From Alkalibacterium iburiense (GTDB taxonomy: Bacteria; Bacillota; Bacilli; Lactobacillales; Carnobacteriaceae_A), in the NCBI RefSeq assembly GCF_039521845.1, contig NZ_BAAACW010000017.1, forward strand, positions 1 through 64,000: 64,000 bases of DNA. Direction: 5' to 3'. The position numbers and the translations under genes are program-made. This document shows, piece after piece, positions 26,555 through 34,274 of this stretch. The notes under the pieces were generated by a model. That model worked only from the letters and a program-made list of their open reading frames with translations, was not told the DNA's origin and ran no database searches. Each line of letters begins with the position of its first letter. The first letter of the stretch is position 1.

Positions 26555-27112
26555 TTATGCGCGAGAATCATAGCTGCCTTCAGCCGTGTTAATCACAAGG
26601 ACATCATCTACGTTTACAAATAAAGGAACAGTTACGACAGCTCCTGTTTCTAATTTAGCTGTTTTCGATCCACCAGATGTCGTGTCTCCACGGATTCCCG
26701 GTTCTGTTTCTACAACTCTCAATTCGACCTTTTTAGGTAAGTCTACTCCTAAAACTTCAGATCCAAACATCATAATTTCGACATTCATGTTTTCTTTTAA
26801 AAATTTTGTTTCTTCAGTGATGCGTTCTCCAGGAATTTCTAATTGCTCAAAGGTCTCTGTATCCATAAACACGAAGTTTCCACCGTCTTCATATAAAAAC
26901 TGCATCGTTTTGTGCTCGATATGCGCGGTTTCCATTTTTTCTCCAGCACGGAAAGTCTTATCTTGTAGAGCACCTGTACGCAAGTTTTTCAGTTTGGAGC
27001 GAACAAAGGCTGCTCCTTTTCCGGGTTTAACGTGTTGGAATTCGACTATTCTCCATAATCCCCCATCATATTGGATAGTTAATCCGGTTTTAAATTCATT
27101 TGTTGAAATCAT
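26555..27112 (-). CDS. efp: Elongation factor P
   Basis: This 185-residue translation factor rescues ribosomes stalled on consecutive prolines. The KOW-like domain I carries the loop HVKPGKGAAFVRSK, whose Lys in PGKG is the modified residue; two OB domains follow, with the C-terminal signature VVTVPLFVNVDDVLVINTAEGSYDSRA-type ending. Placed directly after the M24 peptidase gene, as in many Bacilli. The Lys-modifying enzyme is not encoded in this window. Confidence 0.97.
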   Translation of the reverse strand: MISTNEFKTGLTIQYDGGLWRIVEFQHVKPGKGAAFVRSKLKNLRTGALQDKTFRAGEKMETAHIEHKTMQFLYEDGGNFVFMDTETFEQLEIPGERITEETKFLKENMNVEIMMFGSEVLGVDLPKKVELRVVETEPGIRGDTTSGGSKTAKLETGAVVTVPLFVNVDDVLVINTAEGSYDSRA

Positions 27113-27239
27113 TCATTTTCCTCCTAGTACTCAGTGCTTTATCATTCAAGAAGCCACACTTTTATGTAGTCTATTGTACCATGATTCAGCCCGAAAACCT
27201 ATTTTCAAGTGCATAAATTATGGCTCAACTGATGTGTGT

Positions 27240-28301
27240 TTACAGTTGAATTAACTCTTTGGAAACAGTCATCAAGTTTCTGTTTCCATCTTTAGTAATG
27301 AGCAAGTCATCTTCAATTCTGACTCCACCTAGTCCTGGTATATAAATTCCCGGTTCATTCGTAATCACATTACCTTCTACTAATATTTTTTCATTACGGA
27401 AATGAATACCAGGCCCCTCGTGCACTTCTAACCCAATGCCGTGCCCTGTTGAGTGTCCGAACTGTTCCCCGTACCCTTTTTCAGTAATATAATCTCTTGC
27501 GACAGCATCCAATTCTTTCCCAGTGATTCCCGGCTTGGCTGCTTCAGTTACCCTTAAGTTGGCATCCAATACGATTTGATGAATTTTCTTAAGCTCTTCG
27601 CCCGGATCACCTAAAGAAATTGTCCGTGTCATATCGGAAACATAGCCTTTATAGTAACAACCGAAGTCAAACGTGATCATATCGCCTTGTTCGATTTTCT
27701 TCTCACTCGCTACGCCATGAGGCATGGCTGAGCGTTTGCCACTTGCGACAATGGTGTCGAAGGATACGCTGGTTGCCCCTTTTTCTCGCATTAAGAAATC
27801 CAATTTGTTTGCGACTTCAATTTCCGTTACACCTGGTTTAATAAAATTCAGTATTTCTTCAAACGCATATTCCGTAATCTTAATGGCTTCTTGGATCGTT
27901 TCAACTTCAGCCTCTTCTTTAATTTCTCTCAGCGATTCGACTAAGCCACTTACAGGCTTCAATTGAGCGGATAGTTTATCTTTCAACATTTCATATGTTG
28001 AAAACGTCACAAAGTCTTTTTCAAATCCTACTTCACTTATTCCTTTTTCCTGAAGAATTTTATCCACATCTTCATATGGATTGCCGCCATGTTTAATAAT
28101 CTCAAACCCAACGGCTTGTTCGGCCGCTTGTTCTGTGTATCTAAAGTCCGTAATAAAATACGCTTTCTCTTTCGTTATCAAGCTGACTCCCGCTGTCCCT
28201 GTAAAACCAGAGACATAACGTAAATTATATGAACTGGTAACTAATAATGCTTCTAATCCTTCTTCATTCAATTTTTTTTGTATTGCTGATACTCGTGACA
28301 T
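27240..28301 (-). CDS. Xaa-Pro aminopeptidase/dipeptidase, M24 family (YqhT-like)
   Basis: This 353-residue metallopeptidase removes an N-terminal residue preceding proline. It has a creatinase-like N domain and a pita-bread catalytic domain. Metal ligands are visible in DFGCYYKGYVSDMTRT, FGHSTGHGIGLEVHE, NEPGIY and VRIEDD. It heads the operon with efp. A second M24 protein, PepQ, lies at 43 kb and shares the fold but differs in the N-terminal half. Confidence 0.92.
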   Translation of the reverse strand: MSRVSAIQKKLNEEGLEALLVTSSYNLRYVSGFTGTAGVSLITKEKAYFITDFRYTEQAAEQAVGFEIIKHGGNPYEDVDKILQEKGISEVGFEKDFVTFSTYEMLKDKLSAQLKPVSGLVESLREIKEEAEVETIQEAIKITEYAFEEILNFIKPGVTEIEVANKLDFLMREKGATSVSFDTIVASGKRSAMPHGVASEKKIEQGDMITFDFGCYYKGYVSDMTRTISLGDPGEELKKIHQIVLDANLRVTEAAKPGITGKELDAVARDYITEKGYGEQFGHSTGHGIGLEVHEGPGIHFRNEKILVEGNVITNEPGIYIPGLGGVRIEDDLLITKDGNRNLMTVSKELIQL

Positions 28302-28374
28302 ATAAACACCCTATTCTATTATTTTATTTCAACTGTCGTTTCTTTTCATTTATAGTAACAAACATTCCTTACTA

Positions 28375-28403
28375 ATTATAGCAAAGTGAAACTTAAATTT
28401 GAA
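28375..28403 (-). promoter_or_regulatory. Promoter of the pepP-efp-asp23-nusB operon
   Basis: Reading the minus strand, TTCAAA (28398-28403), a 17-bp spacer and TATAAT (28375-28380) preceded by TG form a sigma-A promoter with extended -10. It lies about 75 bases ahead of the M24 peptidase start. Confidence 0.7.
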
Positions 28404-28690
28404 CCTTTCCTTATGAGGTACTCCTTATTTCGTGCTTTATTTTAAACCAATGATACGTTACTCTCAGCAAAACGAAGTCAACACAGTTAAGACATTGGAA
28501 AGTCGGTAGGACTCTCTATCTTATACGCCCTCTCATCTAAACGATGACCCATTGCGGTCGCTTAACTATCTTTTATTCGACCGGTCACCCTCCCTACCTA
28601 CTCGTGTCGTCTGATAAAACCGACTTATACGACCTGAATATACTTTTCTGACACTTTAGGTCGTATAAATGATTGCCATCAAAAGAACAC
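28404..28690. other. Intergenic region with nested complementary helices; possible structured RNA
   Basis: No reading frame is supported here. Three sets of helices are visible: AAGTCGGT (28500-28507) with ACCGACTT (28619-28626); TGACC (28545-28549) plus GGTCG (28556-28560) with the contiguous CGACCGGTCA (28578-28587); and TTATACGACCT (28625-28635) with AGGTCGTATAA (28658-28668). Together they could fold a 170-nt RNA with a closing stem, an inner hairpin and a 3' hairpin. I match it to no known family (not RNase P, tmRNA or T-box). The strand is undecided: no clear promoter or T run was found on either side. Confidence 0.4.
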
Positions 28691-28713
28691 CTACTCATCA
28701 AAGTAGGTGTCTT
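28686..28713 (-). terminator. Terminator of the comG operon
   Basis: On the minus strand ACACCTACT...AGTAGGTGT forms a 9-bp stem that contains the comGG stop codon, followed by TCTTTT. It ends the competence pilin operon inside the last codons. Confidence 0.75.
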
Positions 28714-29074
28714 CATCTATTGGGGTCGTTTCTTCTATCACTGCTTCTGGCAAAATAAAAACAGACCGGCTCGTAAAATTGTTATTTAGGGTTGCTTCTA
28801 TAGAATACTTTCGCTCCCCCGTTTGCTTAATTGTGACTGTTCCGTTTGAAAAAGCGAGACTCCCGCTGCTAATTGCTTCATTATCCTCATCCACTAATAT
28901 CTGTTTGGTCATTTCTATCATGGCCTTGGCTTCATAGGTTTGGCTAATCAGATTATACTGGACGACTTGGTGTTTAATGACCAGAGAAGCGGAAGTGATC
29001 AAAAAGGAAATAAACAAAAGCAGCGCAAATGTAGACACTAAAATGCTCCCTTGATCGTCCTGTTTTAAATTCAT
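28691..29074 (-). CDS. comGG: Competence minor pilin ComGG
   Basis: This 127-residue protein is the seventh gene of the comG operon. It has a short polar start, one hydrophobic helix (ILVSTFALLLFISFLITSASLVI) and a polar remainder, as in ComGG. It lacks the classical prepilin site with Glu at +5, which is normal for ComGG; it may contact the other minor pseudopilins. It overlaps comGF by four bases. Sequence conservation in this family is low, so position in the operon is the main evidence. Confidence 0.75.
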   Translation of the reverse strand: MNLKQDDQGSILVSTFALLLFISFLITSASLVIKHQVVQYNLISQTYEAKAMIEMTKQILVDEDNEAISSGSLAFSNGTVTIKQTGERKYSIEATLNNNFTSRSVFILPEAVIEETTPIDEDTYFDE

Positions 29075-29547
29075 GGATTGGCCTCATTTACTTTAATATT
29101 AGCCGTAAATTCTTCTCCATTATGAAACGTCACATTTAAACGCACGCGTTGATCGGATAGTTTTTCGTAATGTGCTTTTGAGACATTGATTAAAATGGGT
29201 TCATACCCACCCGTTACACTGCGAATCATTTCATCTCTATTTAATCGATACGTAACAGTCACTCTTTTATTCGTTTTCTCATCAACCGTGTAGACTGACA
29301 AGCTGGTCTGAGTCATCTGCCTTAATTCTGATTCTTTCATATCATTCTCCATACTGTTCAGAAACAAATGCCATTCGATTTGACGGTCATCTTTAACAGA
29401 AGCTCGGACTGTTTTAAATTGAGTCAGAGCTAATGAAAAGAAAAGGACGCAAATGCTCATAATAGAAAGAGTGAGTAACACTTCTAATAAAGTGAAGCCT
29501 TCTTCTTTATTCCGTCCATTTAATCGACTGGATTTTAGTTGACACAC
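29071..29547 (-). CDS. comGF: Competence minor pseudopilin ComGF
   Basis: This protein of about 158 residues has the prepilin cleavage motif EEGFTLLE followed by the hydrophobic helix VLLTLSIMSICVLFFSLAL, and the ComGF body with WHLFLNSMENDM. It is processed by the prepilin peptidase ComC and joins the competence pilus tip. The open frame reaches 29580, but a GTG at 29547 follows GGAGG nine bases upstream and shortens the overlap with comGE. Confidence 0.85.
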   Translation of the reverse strand: MCQLKSSRLNGRNKEEGFTLLEVLLTLSIMSICVLFFSLALTQFKTVRASVKDDRQIEWHLFLNSMENDMKESELRQMTQTSLSVYTVDEKTNKRVTVTYRLNRDEMIRSVTGGYEPILINVSKAHYEKLSDQRVRLNVTFHNGEEFTANIKVNEANP

Positions 29548-29827
29548 GTTCTTCTCCCTCCCAGATAATGGTGATAGCATTGGATTGATGTAGACTGTTG
29601 ACTTCTACTCCATTGGAATGAAAAGACTCTTTTTTGACTCCTTCTCTCTCCCAAAATAAGGCACTTTCATATAAAAAACGTGTACTCTCAACCTGGGATT
29701 TAGCCAAGTTTCTTATTGAAAAAACACCCATGAAAAAAGGCAGGACAGCCCCCACAAAAAGAACGAGTATACTTAAACTGACTAGGCTTTCTAAAAGGAC
29801 GAAGCCCTCTTCTCTAATCGTATTCAA
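29507..29827 (-). CDS. comGE: Competence minor pseudopilin ComGE
   Basis: This protein of about 106 residues has a prepilin-type motif EEGFVLLES and a hydrophobic helix (VSLSILVLFVGAVLPFFM). It is the fifth comG gene. The preferred start is TTG at 29827 after AAAGGA; it overlaps the comGD stop by 14 bases. A TTG at 29848 is an alternative without a good site. Confidence 0.8.
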   Translation of the reverse strand: MNTIREEGFVLLESLVSLSILVLFVGAVLPFFMGVFSIRNLAKSQVESTRFLYESALFWEREGVKKESFHSNGVEVNSLHQSNAITIIWEGEERVSTKIQSIKWTE

Positions 29828-30269
29828 CTGTGAACCGTCCTTTCCCAAACTTGAATCTCACGTTGACTCTTCCCTTTGCGGTGTCGAATGGGATAGGAGA
29901 GATATTCGACTGATTGCCTGTGCTAGATGAGAATCGAAATTCTCTAGTTCCTCCTGGCATGCTGATTGAGTCCGGGAAAGAGATCCTGTGATTTATTGGA
30001 TGATTATCCGTCCGCTTTCCTGCTCTGAATGACACCTCTCTCGTGTCCGGTTTGAATTCTATAAGGGGCCAGTCCTGATTTAAAATGGCATAGCTCTGGG
30101 CAAGTGTCAGGCTTGATCCTAATGTTTCAAAAAAGAGTTGGGTTTCAGCCTCAACTTGTAATGCTTTAAAGTGAACAATCGGCAGACTGAGGATAATAGA
30201 AACGATACTTAGAACGAGTGCGGTTTCAATTAACGTAAAGCCTTCGGATTCCTTTATATTATTCAGCAT
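29814..30269 (-). CDS. comGD: Competence pseudopilin ComGD
   Basis: This 151-residue protein has a prepilin cleavage site in SEGFTLIETALVLSI with Gly at -1 and Glu at +5, then a variable globular domain. It is a minor component of the transformation pilus that draws DNA through the wall. It overlaps comGC by 11 bases. Confidence 0.88.
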   Translation of the reverse strand: MLNNIKESEGFTLIETALVLSIVSIILSLPIVHFKALQVEAETQLFFETLGSSLTLAQSYAILNQDWPLIEFKPDTREVSFRAGKRTDNHPINHRISFPDSISMPGGTREFRFSSSTGNQSNISPIPFDTAKGRVNVRFKFGKGRFTVEYD

Positions 30270-30573
30270 TTTTCACGACTATGCCTTTATCGTTAATTGT
30301 GTAATTTTTTGTATCTTCTAATTGTGCCGGTGTTAGATAGCCTTCTCTTTCCATATCTGCGAAACTGAATTCTCCGCTTCCATTATCCATTACGTACATT
30401 TCAACTTGTGACTGAAGAACAGTCTGAAAGGCTTGATTGCCAGTTGAGGCAGCACTTTCTTTATTACTGGACAAGTTAGGAATAAAAAGCAACAATAGAG
30501 CTGAAATGATAAACAGTACCAGGGACATTTCAATTAAAGTAAAGCCTTCTTCTTTGTTAAATAGTCTTCTCAT
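30259..30573 (-). CDS. comGC: Competence major pseudopilin ComGC
   Basis: This 104-residue major subunit of the transformation pilus has the prepilin motif EEGFTLIEMSLVLFIISALLLLFIPNL and a short C-terminal domain ending in a conserved-type beta strand. Length and N-terminal sequence are typical of ComGC in Lactobacillales. It lies 24 bases after comGB. Confidence 0.93.
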   Translation of the reverse strand: MRRLFNKEEGFTLIEMSLVLFIISALLLLFIPNLSSNKESAASTGNQAFQTVLQSQVEMYVMDNGSGEFSFADMEREGYLTPAQLEDTKNYTINDKGIVVKNAE

Positions 30574-30597
30574 TTTTTACTTTCCTTTCTCATTTTA

Positions 30598-31662
30598 TTA
30601 TAGTGTGTCCATCAAGCTGAAAGTCGGAAGCAACAAAGCAGCATAGATGGCGATGATAATCACTGCTACAAATATAAAAATAAAGGGTTGAATTCTTTCC
30701 ATATACGCTTCTATCTGTTTATCCATTTCCTCCTCACAATGTTCGGCATAGAGTTCCAATTGGTAACCCACATTTCCTGTTATTTCTCCATGTCGGATAA
30801 CTTCTATCAGTTCGGGTTTAAAGAAGGACAACGGACTTAGTGCTTCATGGAACTGTTGTCCCTTCTTCATTTCTGATTCTATCCATCTCCCCATTTCATT
30901 TATCAAGGGGGATAAGTTATTTCCTTTCATAATGCTGATAACTTCCAGTAAACTGCACTCACTTTTTAATAGGGTGCCCCATTCGTGAGCGAAAAACTGT
31001 GTCCAATATAGTTTAAAGAGGGATAAAGGAATAAGCTGACTCAAGAAGGTTAATCTGTCTAAAGGCTTTTTCCGATCTAAAAAATGTCTGAACAGGGTGT
31101 AAGATAAAGTCAAACCAACTAGACTGCCCATAATGAGTAATGGAGCCTGATACACGGCTTGCACAATGAAGCGGGTGCTGAAAGGCATCTGATTTCTATC
31201 AACCGTTAGAATGTGTTCAATATGAGGAATAAGAATATACCGCATGGCAAACAGCATCATGGTGATAAAAAGGAGAAGCATAACCGGGTAGTGAGTGACG
31301 GCTTTTAATTTTTTCTTCTTCTCGGCTTGCTGAATCAGATGTTTGCCAGCTGTGTAGACCGCCTGAGCAAACTGCCCATGATATAAAGAGAAATATATCT
31401 GGGAACAGGTTGAGTCCGGAAAGCCCGCTTGTTTTAATACAGTAGAAAACTCAATGCCTAAAGCTGTCTCTCTTATGATTTCTTGAAGAATCGGCTTAGA
31501 TTTTTTATCTGCAATGGTTTCTAAAAAAGTGAGAGCTTCTCTCAACGAAAAACCATCTTCTAACAACTGACCTAAACGCGAAAGTAAAAGGCCCTTCTGG
31601 TTCAACTCTTTATTCGTTAGGGATAAGGTAGCGTTTGTACGTTTTTTCGGTAACATACCCAT
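30598..31662 (-). CDS. comGB: Competence pilus platform protein ComGB
   Basis: This 354-residue GspF-type inner-membrane platform protein has two repeated T2SSF domains (QLLEDGFSLREALTFLE at the N end; EWGTLLKSECSLLEVISIM in the second) and three membrane segments. It couples ComGA to pilus assembly. Its frame begins at an ATG within comGA (53-base overlap), and a TTG further in (GAG-TTG-AAC) is a less likely start. Confidence 0.92.
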   Translation of the reverse strand: MGMLPKKRTNATLSLTNKELNQKGLLLSRLGQLLEDGFSLREALTFLETIADKKSKPILQEIIRETALGIEFSTVLKQAGFPDSTCSQIYFSLYHGQFAQAVYTAGKHLIQQAEKKKKLKAVTHYPVMLLLFITMMLFAMRYILIPHIEHILTVDRNQMPFSTRFIVQAVYQAPLLIMGSLVGLTLSYTLFRHFLDRKKPLDRLTFLSQLIPLSLFKLYWTQFFAHEWGTLLKSECSLLEVISIMKGNNLSPLINEMGRWIESEMKKGQQFHEALSPLSFFKPELIEVIRHGEITGNVGYQLELYAEHCEEEMDKQIEAYMERIQPFIFIFVAVIIIAIYAALLLPTFSLMDTL

Positions 31663-32686
31663 AGGTGTACACCTTCTCTAATAGTCGATTGAATTCCCTT
31701 TTCATGGGTGGTGTTGTCATAGACTCCTGCTGTCTGAGCCTTTCAAACAGTTCTGATAGACTCTCGTTTGCTTTTACTTCATATAAAGCGGCCCGCTTTC
31801 TGTCGCGCGGGTGATTCGTACAGTAGGTTTGGCAGTTGGCCTCACACAAAGGACAGTAAATGGGGAGAAGATTTTGGAAAGCTATGCCAATGAGTGTTTG
31901 TTCAAGTAAAGTTAAGCTGACTCCCAACTCCATCATGCGAGATAAGACTCCTTTTGCGTTTTTGGCATGAATAGATCCAACTATAAGGTGACCCGTTAAT
32001 GCACCTCGAACGACCATTTTAGCTGTTTCTTCGTCTCTTATTTCACCCACTATGAGGACATCGGGATGATGACGAAGGGAACTCTTTAAGAGATGCTCGT
32101 AAGTTATCCCCGCTTTTTCATTCACCTGCACCTGTAAAAAGGAAGTCTCTTCTATTTCAACGGGATCTTCAACTGTAATGACCTGCTGCTTCTCTCCTTT
32201 CATTCTGTTTCTTACGAGATGATACATAGTTGTCGTTTTCCCAGAATCAACAGGTCCTGAAAAGAGTAAAAGGCCCGATTTGGATTCAATTAATGATTCT
32301 AATTGCTTCCATTCTTTTGAGAAGAATGAGGCTGGTTGTTGATTCCCTGTCTCTTTCTGCTTTAATAATCGAATCACTAAGGATTCCTGCGAATGATAGT
32401 TACTGATTGTTGAAAAGCGACAGTCCACTGATTTTTCTTTCAAAGCAAAGGTAGTCGAGCCACTTTGAGGCCGTCTCCTTTCTCCTACATCCATATGAGA
32501 CAAGAACTTAAAATAAGAAATTAACTGAGTTCCTTCCTCTCGAGTTAAATAATACTGCTTTTCCATTTGTCCATTTAAGCGAAAGTAGACATCGTAATGC
32601 TTTTGTTCCGGTAATATATGAATATCACTTGTTTGATAAGCGCTGGCTATGGACAACAAATGGGTCGCAAATGATTCGGTATCCAT
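31610..32686 (-). CDS. comGA: Competence pilus assembly ATPase ComGA
   Basis: This 358-residue GspE/PilB-like ATPase powers the transformation pilus. It has Walker A GPVDSGKTTT, an Asp box with ITVEDPVE, Walker B LIVGEIRDEETA, a His box with GHLIVGSIHAKNA, and Cys-rich zinc-like CPLCEANCQTYC near the end. It heads a complete seven-gene comG operon and follows yebC on the same strand, as in many lactobacilli. I saw no clear ComX box upstream. Confidence 0.95.
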   Translation of the reverse strand: MDTESFATHLLSIASAYQTSDIHILPEQKHYDVYFRLNGQMEKQYYLTREEGTQLISYFKFLSHMDVGERRRPQSGSTTFALKEKSVDCRFSTISNYHSQESLVIRLLKQKETGNQQPASFFSKEWKQLESLIESKSGLLLFSGPVDSGKTTTMYHLVRNRMKGEKQQVITVEDPVEIEETSFLQVQVNEKAGITYEHLLKSSLRHHPDVLIVGEIRDEETAKMVVRGALTGHLIVGSIHAKNAKGVLSRMMELGVSLTLLEQTLIGIAFQNLLPIYCPLCEANCQTYCTNHPRDRKRAALYEVKANESLSELFERLRQQESMTTPPMKREFNRLLEKVYTYGYVTEKTYKRYLIPNE

Positions 32687-32770
32687 CCCTTCCTTCCTCT
32701 CTCTTTTTGATTTTAAAAAATGTCTTACTATATATATTGTCTAAATAAATCGAAATCCACGAAAGAAAAT

Positions 32771-32813
32771 AAAAAAACTTCAAAAAGTAGATTTTTGTCT
32801 ACTTCTTGAAGTT
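32771..32813 (-). terminator. Terminator between yebC and comGA
   Basis: AACTTCAA-x-AAGTAGA pairs with TCTACTT-x-TTGAAGTT, and the minus strand continues TTTTTTT. It makes comG transcription independent of yebC. Confidence 0.88.
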
Positions 32814-32828
32814 ATCCTTCATTCTTTA

Positions 32829-33554
32829 TTATAGTTCAGCGTTGTGGTAAACCTCGTTTACATCATCATCGTCTTCTAAAGCTTCAATCATTTTTTCAAA
32901 TACACTTATTTTGTCTTCTGGAACAGGAATAGTCGTTTGAGGAATCATCGTCAGCTCTGCACGATCTAGTTCAAAGCCTTCTGCAATTAAAGCGTCTCTA
33001 ACGGCTCCAAAGTCTGTTGCTTCAGTATAGATTTCAAAGACATCATCAGATACCTCTAGGTCTTCTCCTCCTGCTTCCAGTACATGCATGAGCATAGTAT
33101 CTTCGTCTACATCTAGCCCTTCACGCGCGATAGCAAGATAGCCTTTTCGGTCAAACATATAATTAACCGACCCTTTTTCTCCCATCGATCCGCCGTTACG
33201 GTCGAATGCAACGCGAACGTTCGTTGCTGTACGGTTAACATTATCCGTTAGTGTGTACACTAAAACAGCAATACCGTTCGTACCGTACCCTTCATAGATG
33301 ACTTCATTATAGTCGTCACCCTGGCCTGCATCTGTTGCTCGCTTGATGGCCCGTTCAATGTTGTCATTTGGCATATTATCGGATCGAGCTTTATCTACAG
33401 CCAATCTCAATGCAGCGTTCATCTCAATATCTGATCCGCCGTCTTTAGCTGCCTGGTATATTAGTTTTGAATGTTTTTGGAAAATCTTTCCACGTTTCGC
33501 ATCTTGGGCACCTTTACGATGCTTGATGTTACTCCATTTTGAATGTCCAGCCAT
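32829..33554 (-). CDS. yebC: YebC/PmpR family translation/regulatory protein
   Basis: This 241-residue protein begins with the family signature MAGHSKWSNIKHRKGAQDAKRGK (residues 1-23) and keeps MPNDNIERAIKRA and EGYGTNGIAVLVYTLTDN. Long described as a transcription factor, members of the family are now linked to relief of ribosome stalling on proline stretches, like TACO1. EF-P, which acts on the same problem, is encoded 6 kb away. The gene has its own terminator ahead of comGA. Confidence 0.95.
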   Translation of the reverse strand: MAGHSKWSNIKHRKGAQDAKRGKIFQKHSKLIYQAAKDGGSDIEMNAALRLAVDKARSDNMPNDNIERAIKRATDAGQGDDYNEVIYEGYGTNGIAVLVYTLTDNVNRTATNVRVAFDRNGGSMGEKGSVNYMFDRKGYLAIAREGLDVDEDTMLMHVLEAGGEDLEVSDDVFEIYTEATDFGAVRDALIAEGFELDRAELTMIPQTTIPVPEDKISVFEKMIEALEDDDDVNEVYHNAEL

Positions 33555-33642
33555 TTCAATTCCTCTTTCCTGAATGTGTTTGCGTTATCCTTTGTTATTA
33601 TACCAAATTTCGCTGTCGATTCAAGGTTTCCTTGAAAATGTG

Positions 33643-34167
33643 TCAACGATTGAATCGTATTTTCCGCTTACGTTTTTTGGGACCTCCTGTGGAAAAGAAA
33701 GCCATGAGTATTCCCGTTAATCCGCCTACTGTATCTAAAATGACATCTTGCATTAAAGCAGTCCGATTAGGATGGAAATTCTGTCTTAATTCGTCAAACG
33801 AGGCATAGCCTGCTGTTAATAGAAGAGACAGCAAAATAGATAAATAGATATTATTTACTCTGTTTCTTAAGCCTAGAAACCAAAAGAGTCCTAACGCAAA
33901 AAAGGAAAAAAAGTGAGCTCCTTTTCTGATGAAAAATTCGATAAAAGCTATATAACCACTAGACTCTACACTAACGACACTTCCAGCGTATGTAAATTCA
34001 ATGCGTTCAAGCAAGCCTCTTAATGGTTCATTTTCCAACCATTGATGAAGCAGTGGTTGAACATTTTGTTCCTCATATCCCATGGACGAACTGTAATAAA
34101 GGATACCCATAATGGCAAAAGCCAAAAGTAAATAAATCGTATCTGCTGTACTTGTTTTTCTGTTCAT
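33643..34167 (-). CDS. VanZ-like membrane protein
   Basis: This 174-residue protein has four or so hydrophobic segments and VanZ-type features such as IRKGAHFFSFFALGLFW and the motif SLLLTAGYASFDELRQNFHPNRTALMQDVILDTVGG. VanZ proteins modify sensitivity to lipoglycopeptides, but most members have no known role. The ATG at 34167 follows AAAGGAG; the longer frame (34197) lacks support. Confidence 0.85.
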   Translation of the reverse strand: MNRKTSTADTIYLLLAFAIMGILYYSSSMGYEEQNVQPLLHQWLENEPLRGLLERIEFTYAGSVVSVESSGYIAFIEFFIRKGAHFFSFFALGLFWFLGLRNRVNNIYLSILLSLLLTAGYASFDELRQNFHPNRTALMQDVILDTVGGLTGILMAFFSTGGPKKRKRKIRFNR

Positions 34168-34274
34168 TCTTCTTCTCCTTTTCAAATCTCCTTCCATTTT
34201 AACGGATGGTTCTGGATATGGAAAGGAAAAAACGGTACAATTAATTTAGTTTAATTAAGGGGAGAGATGAATCA

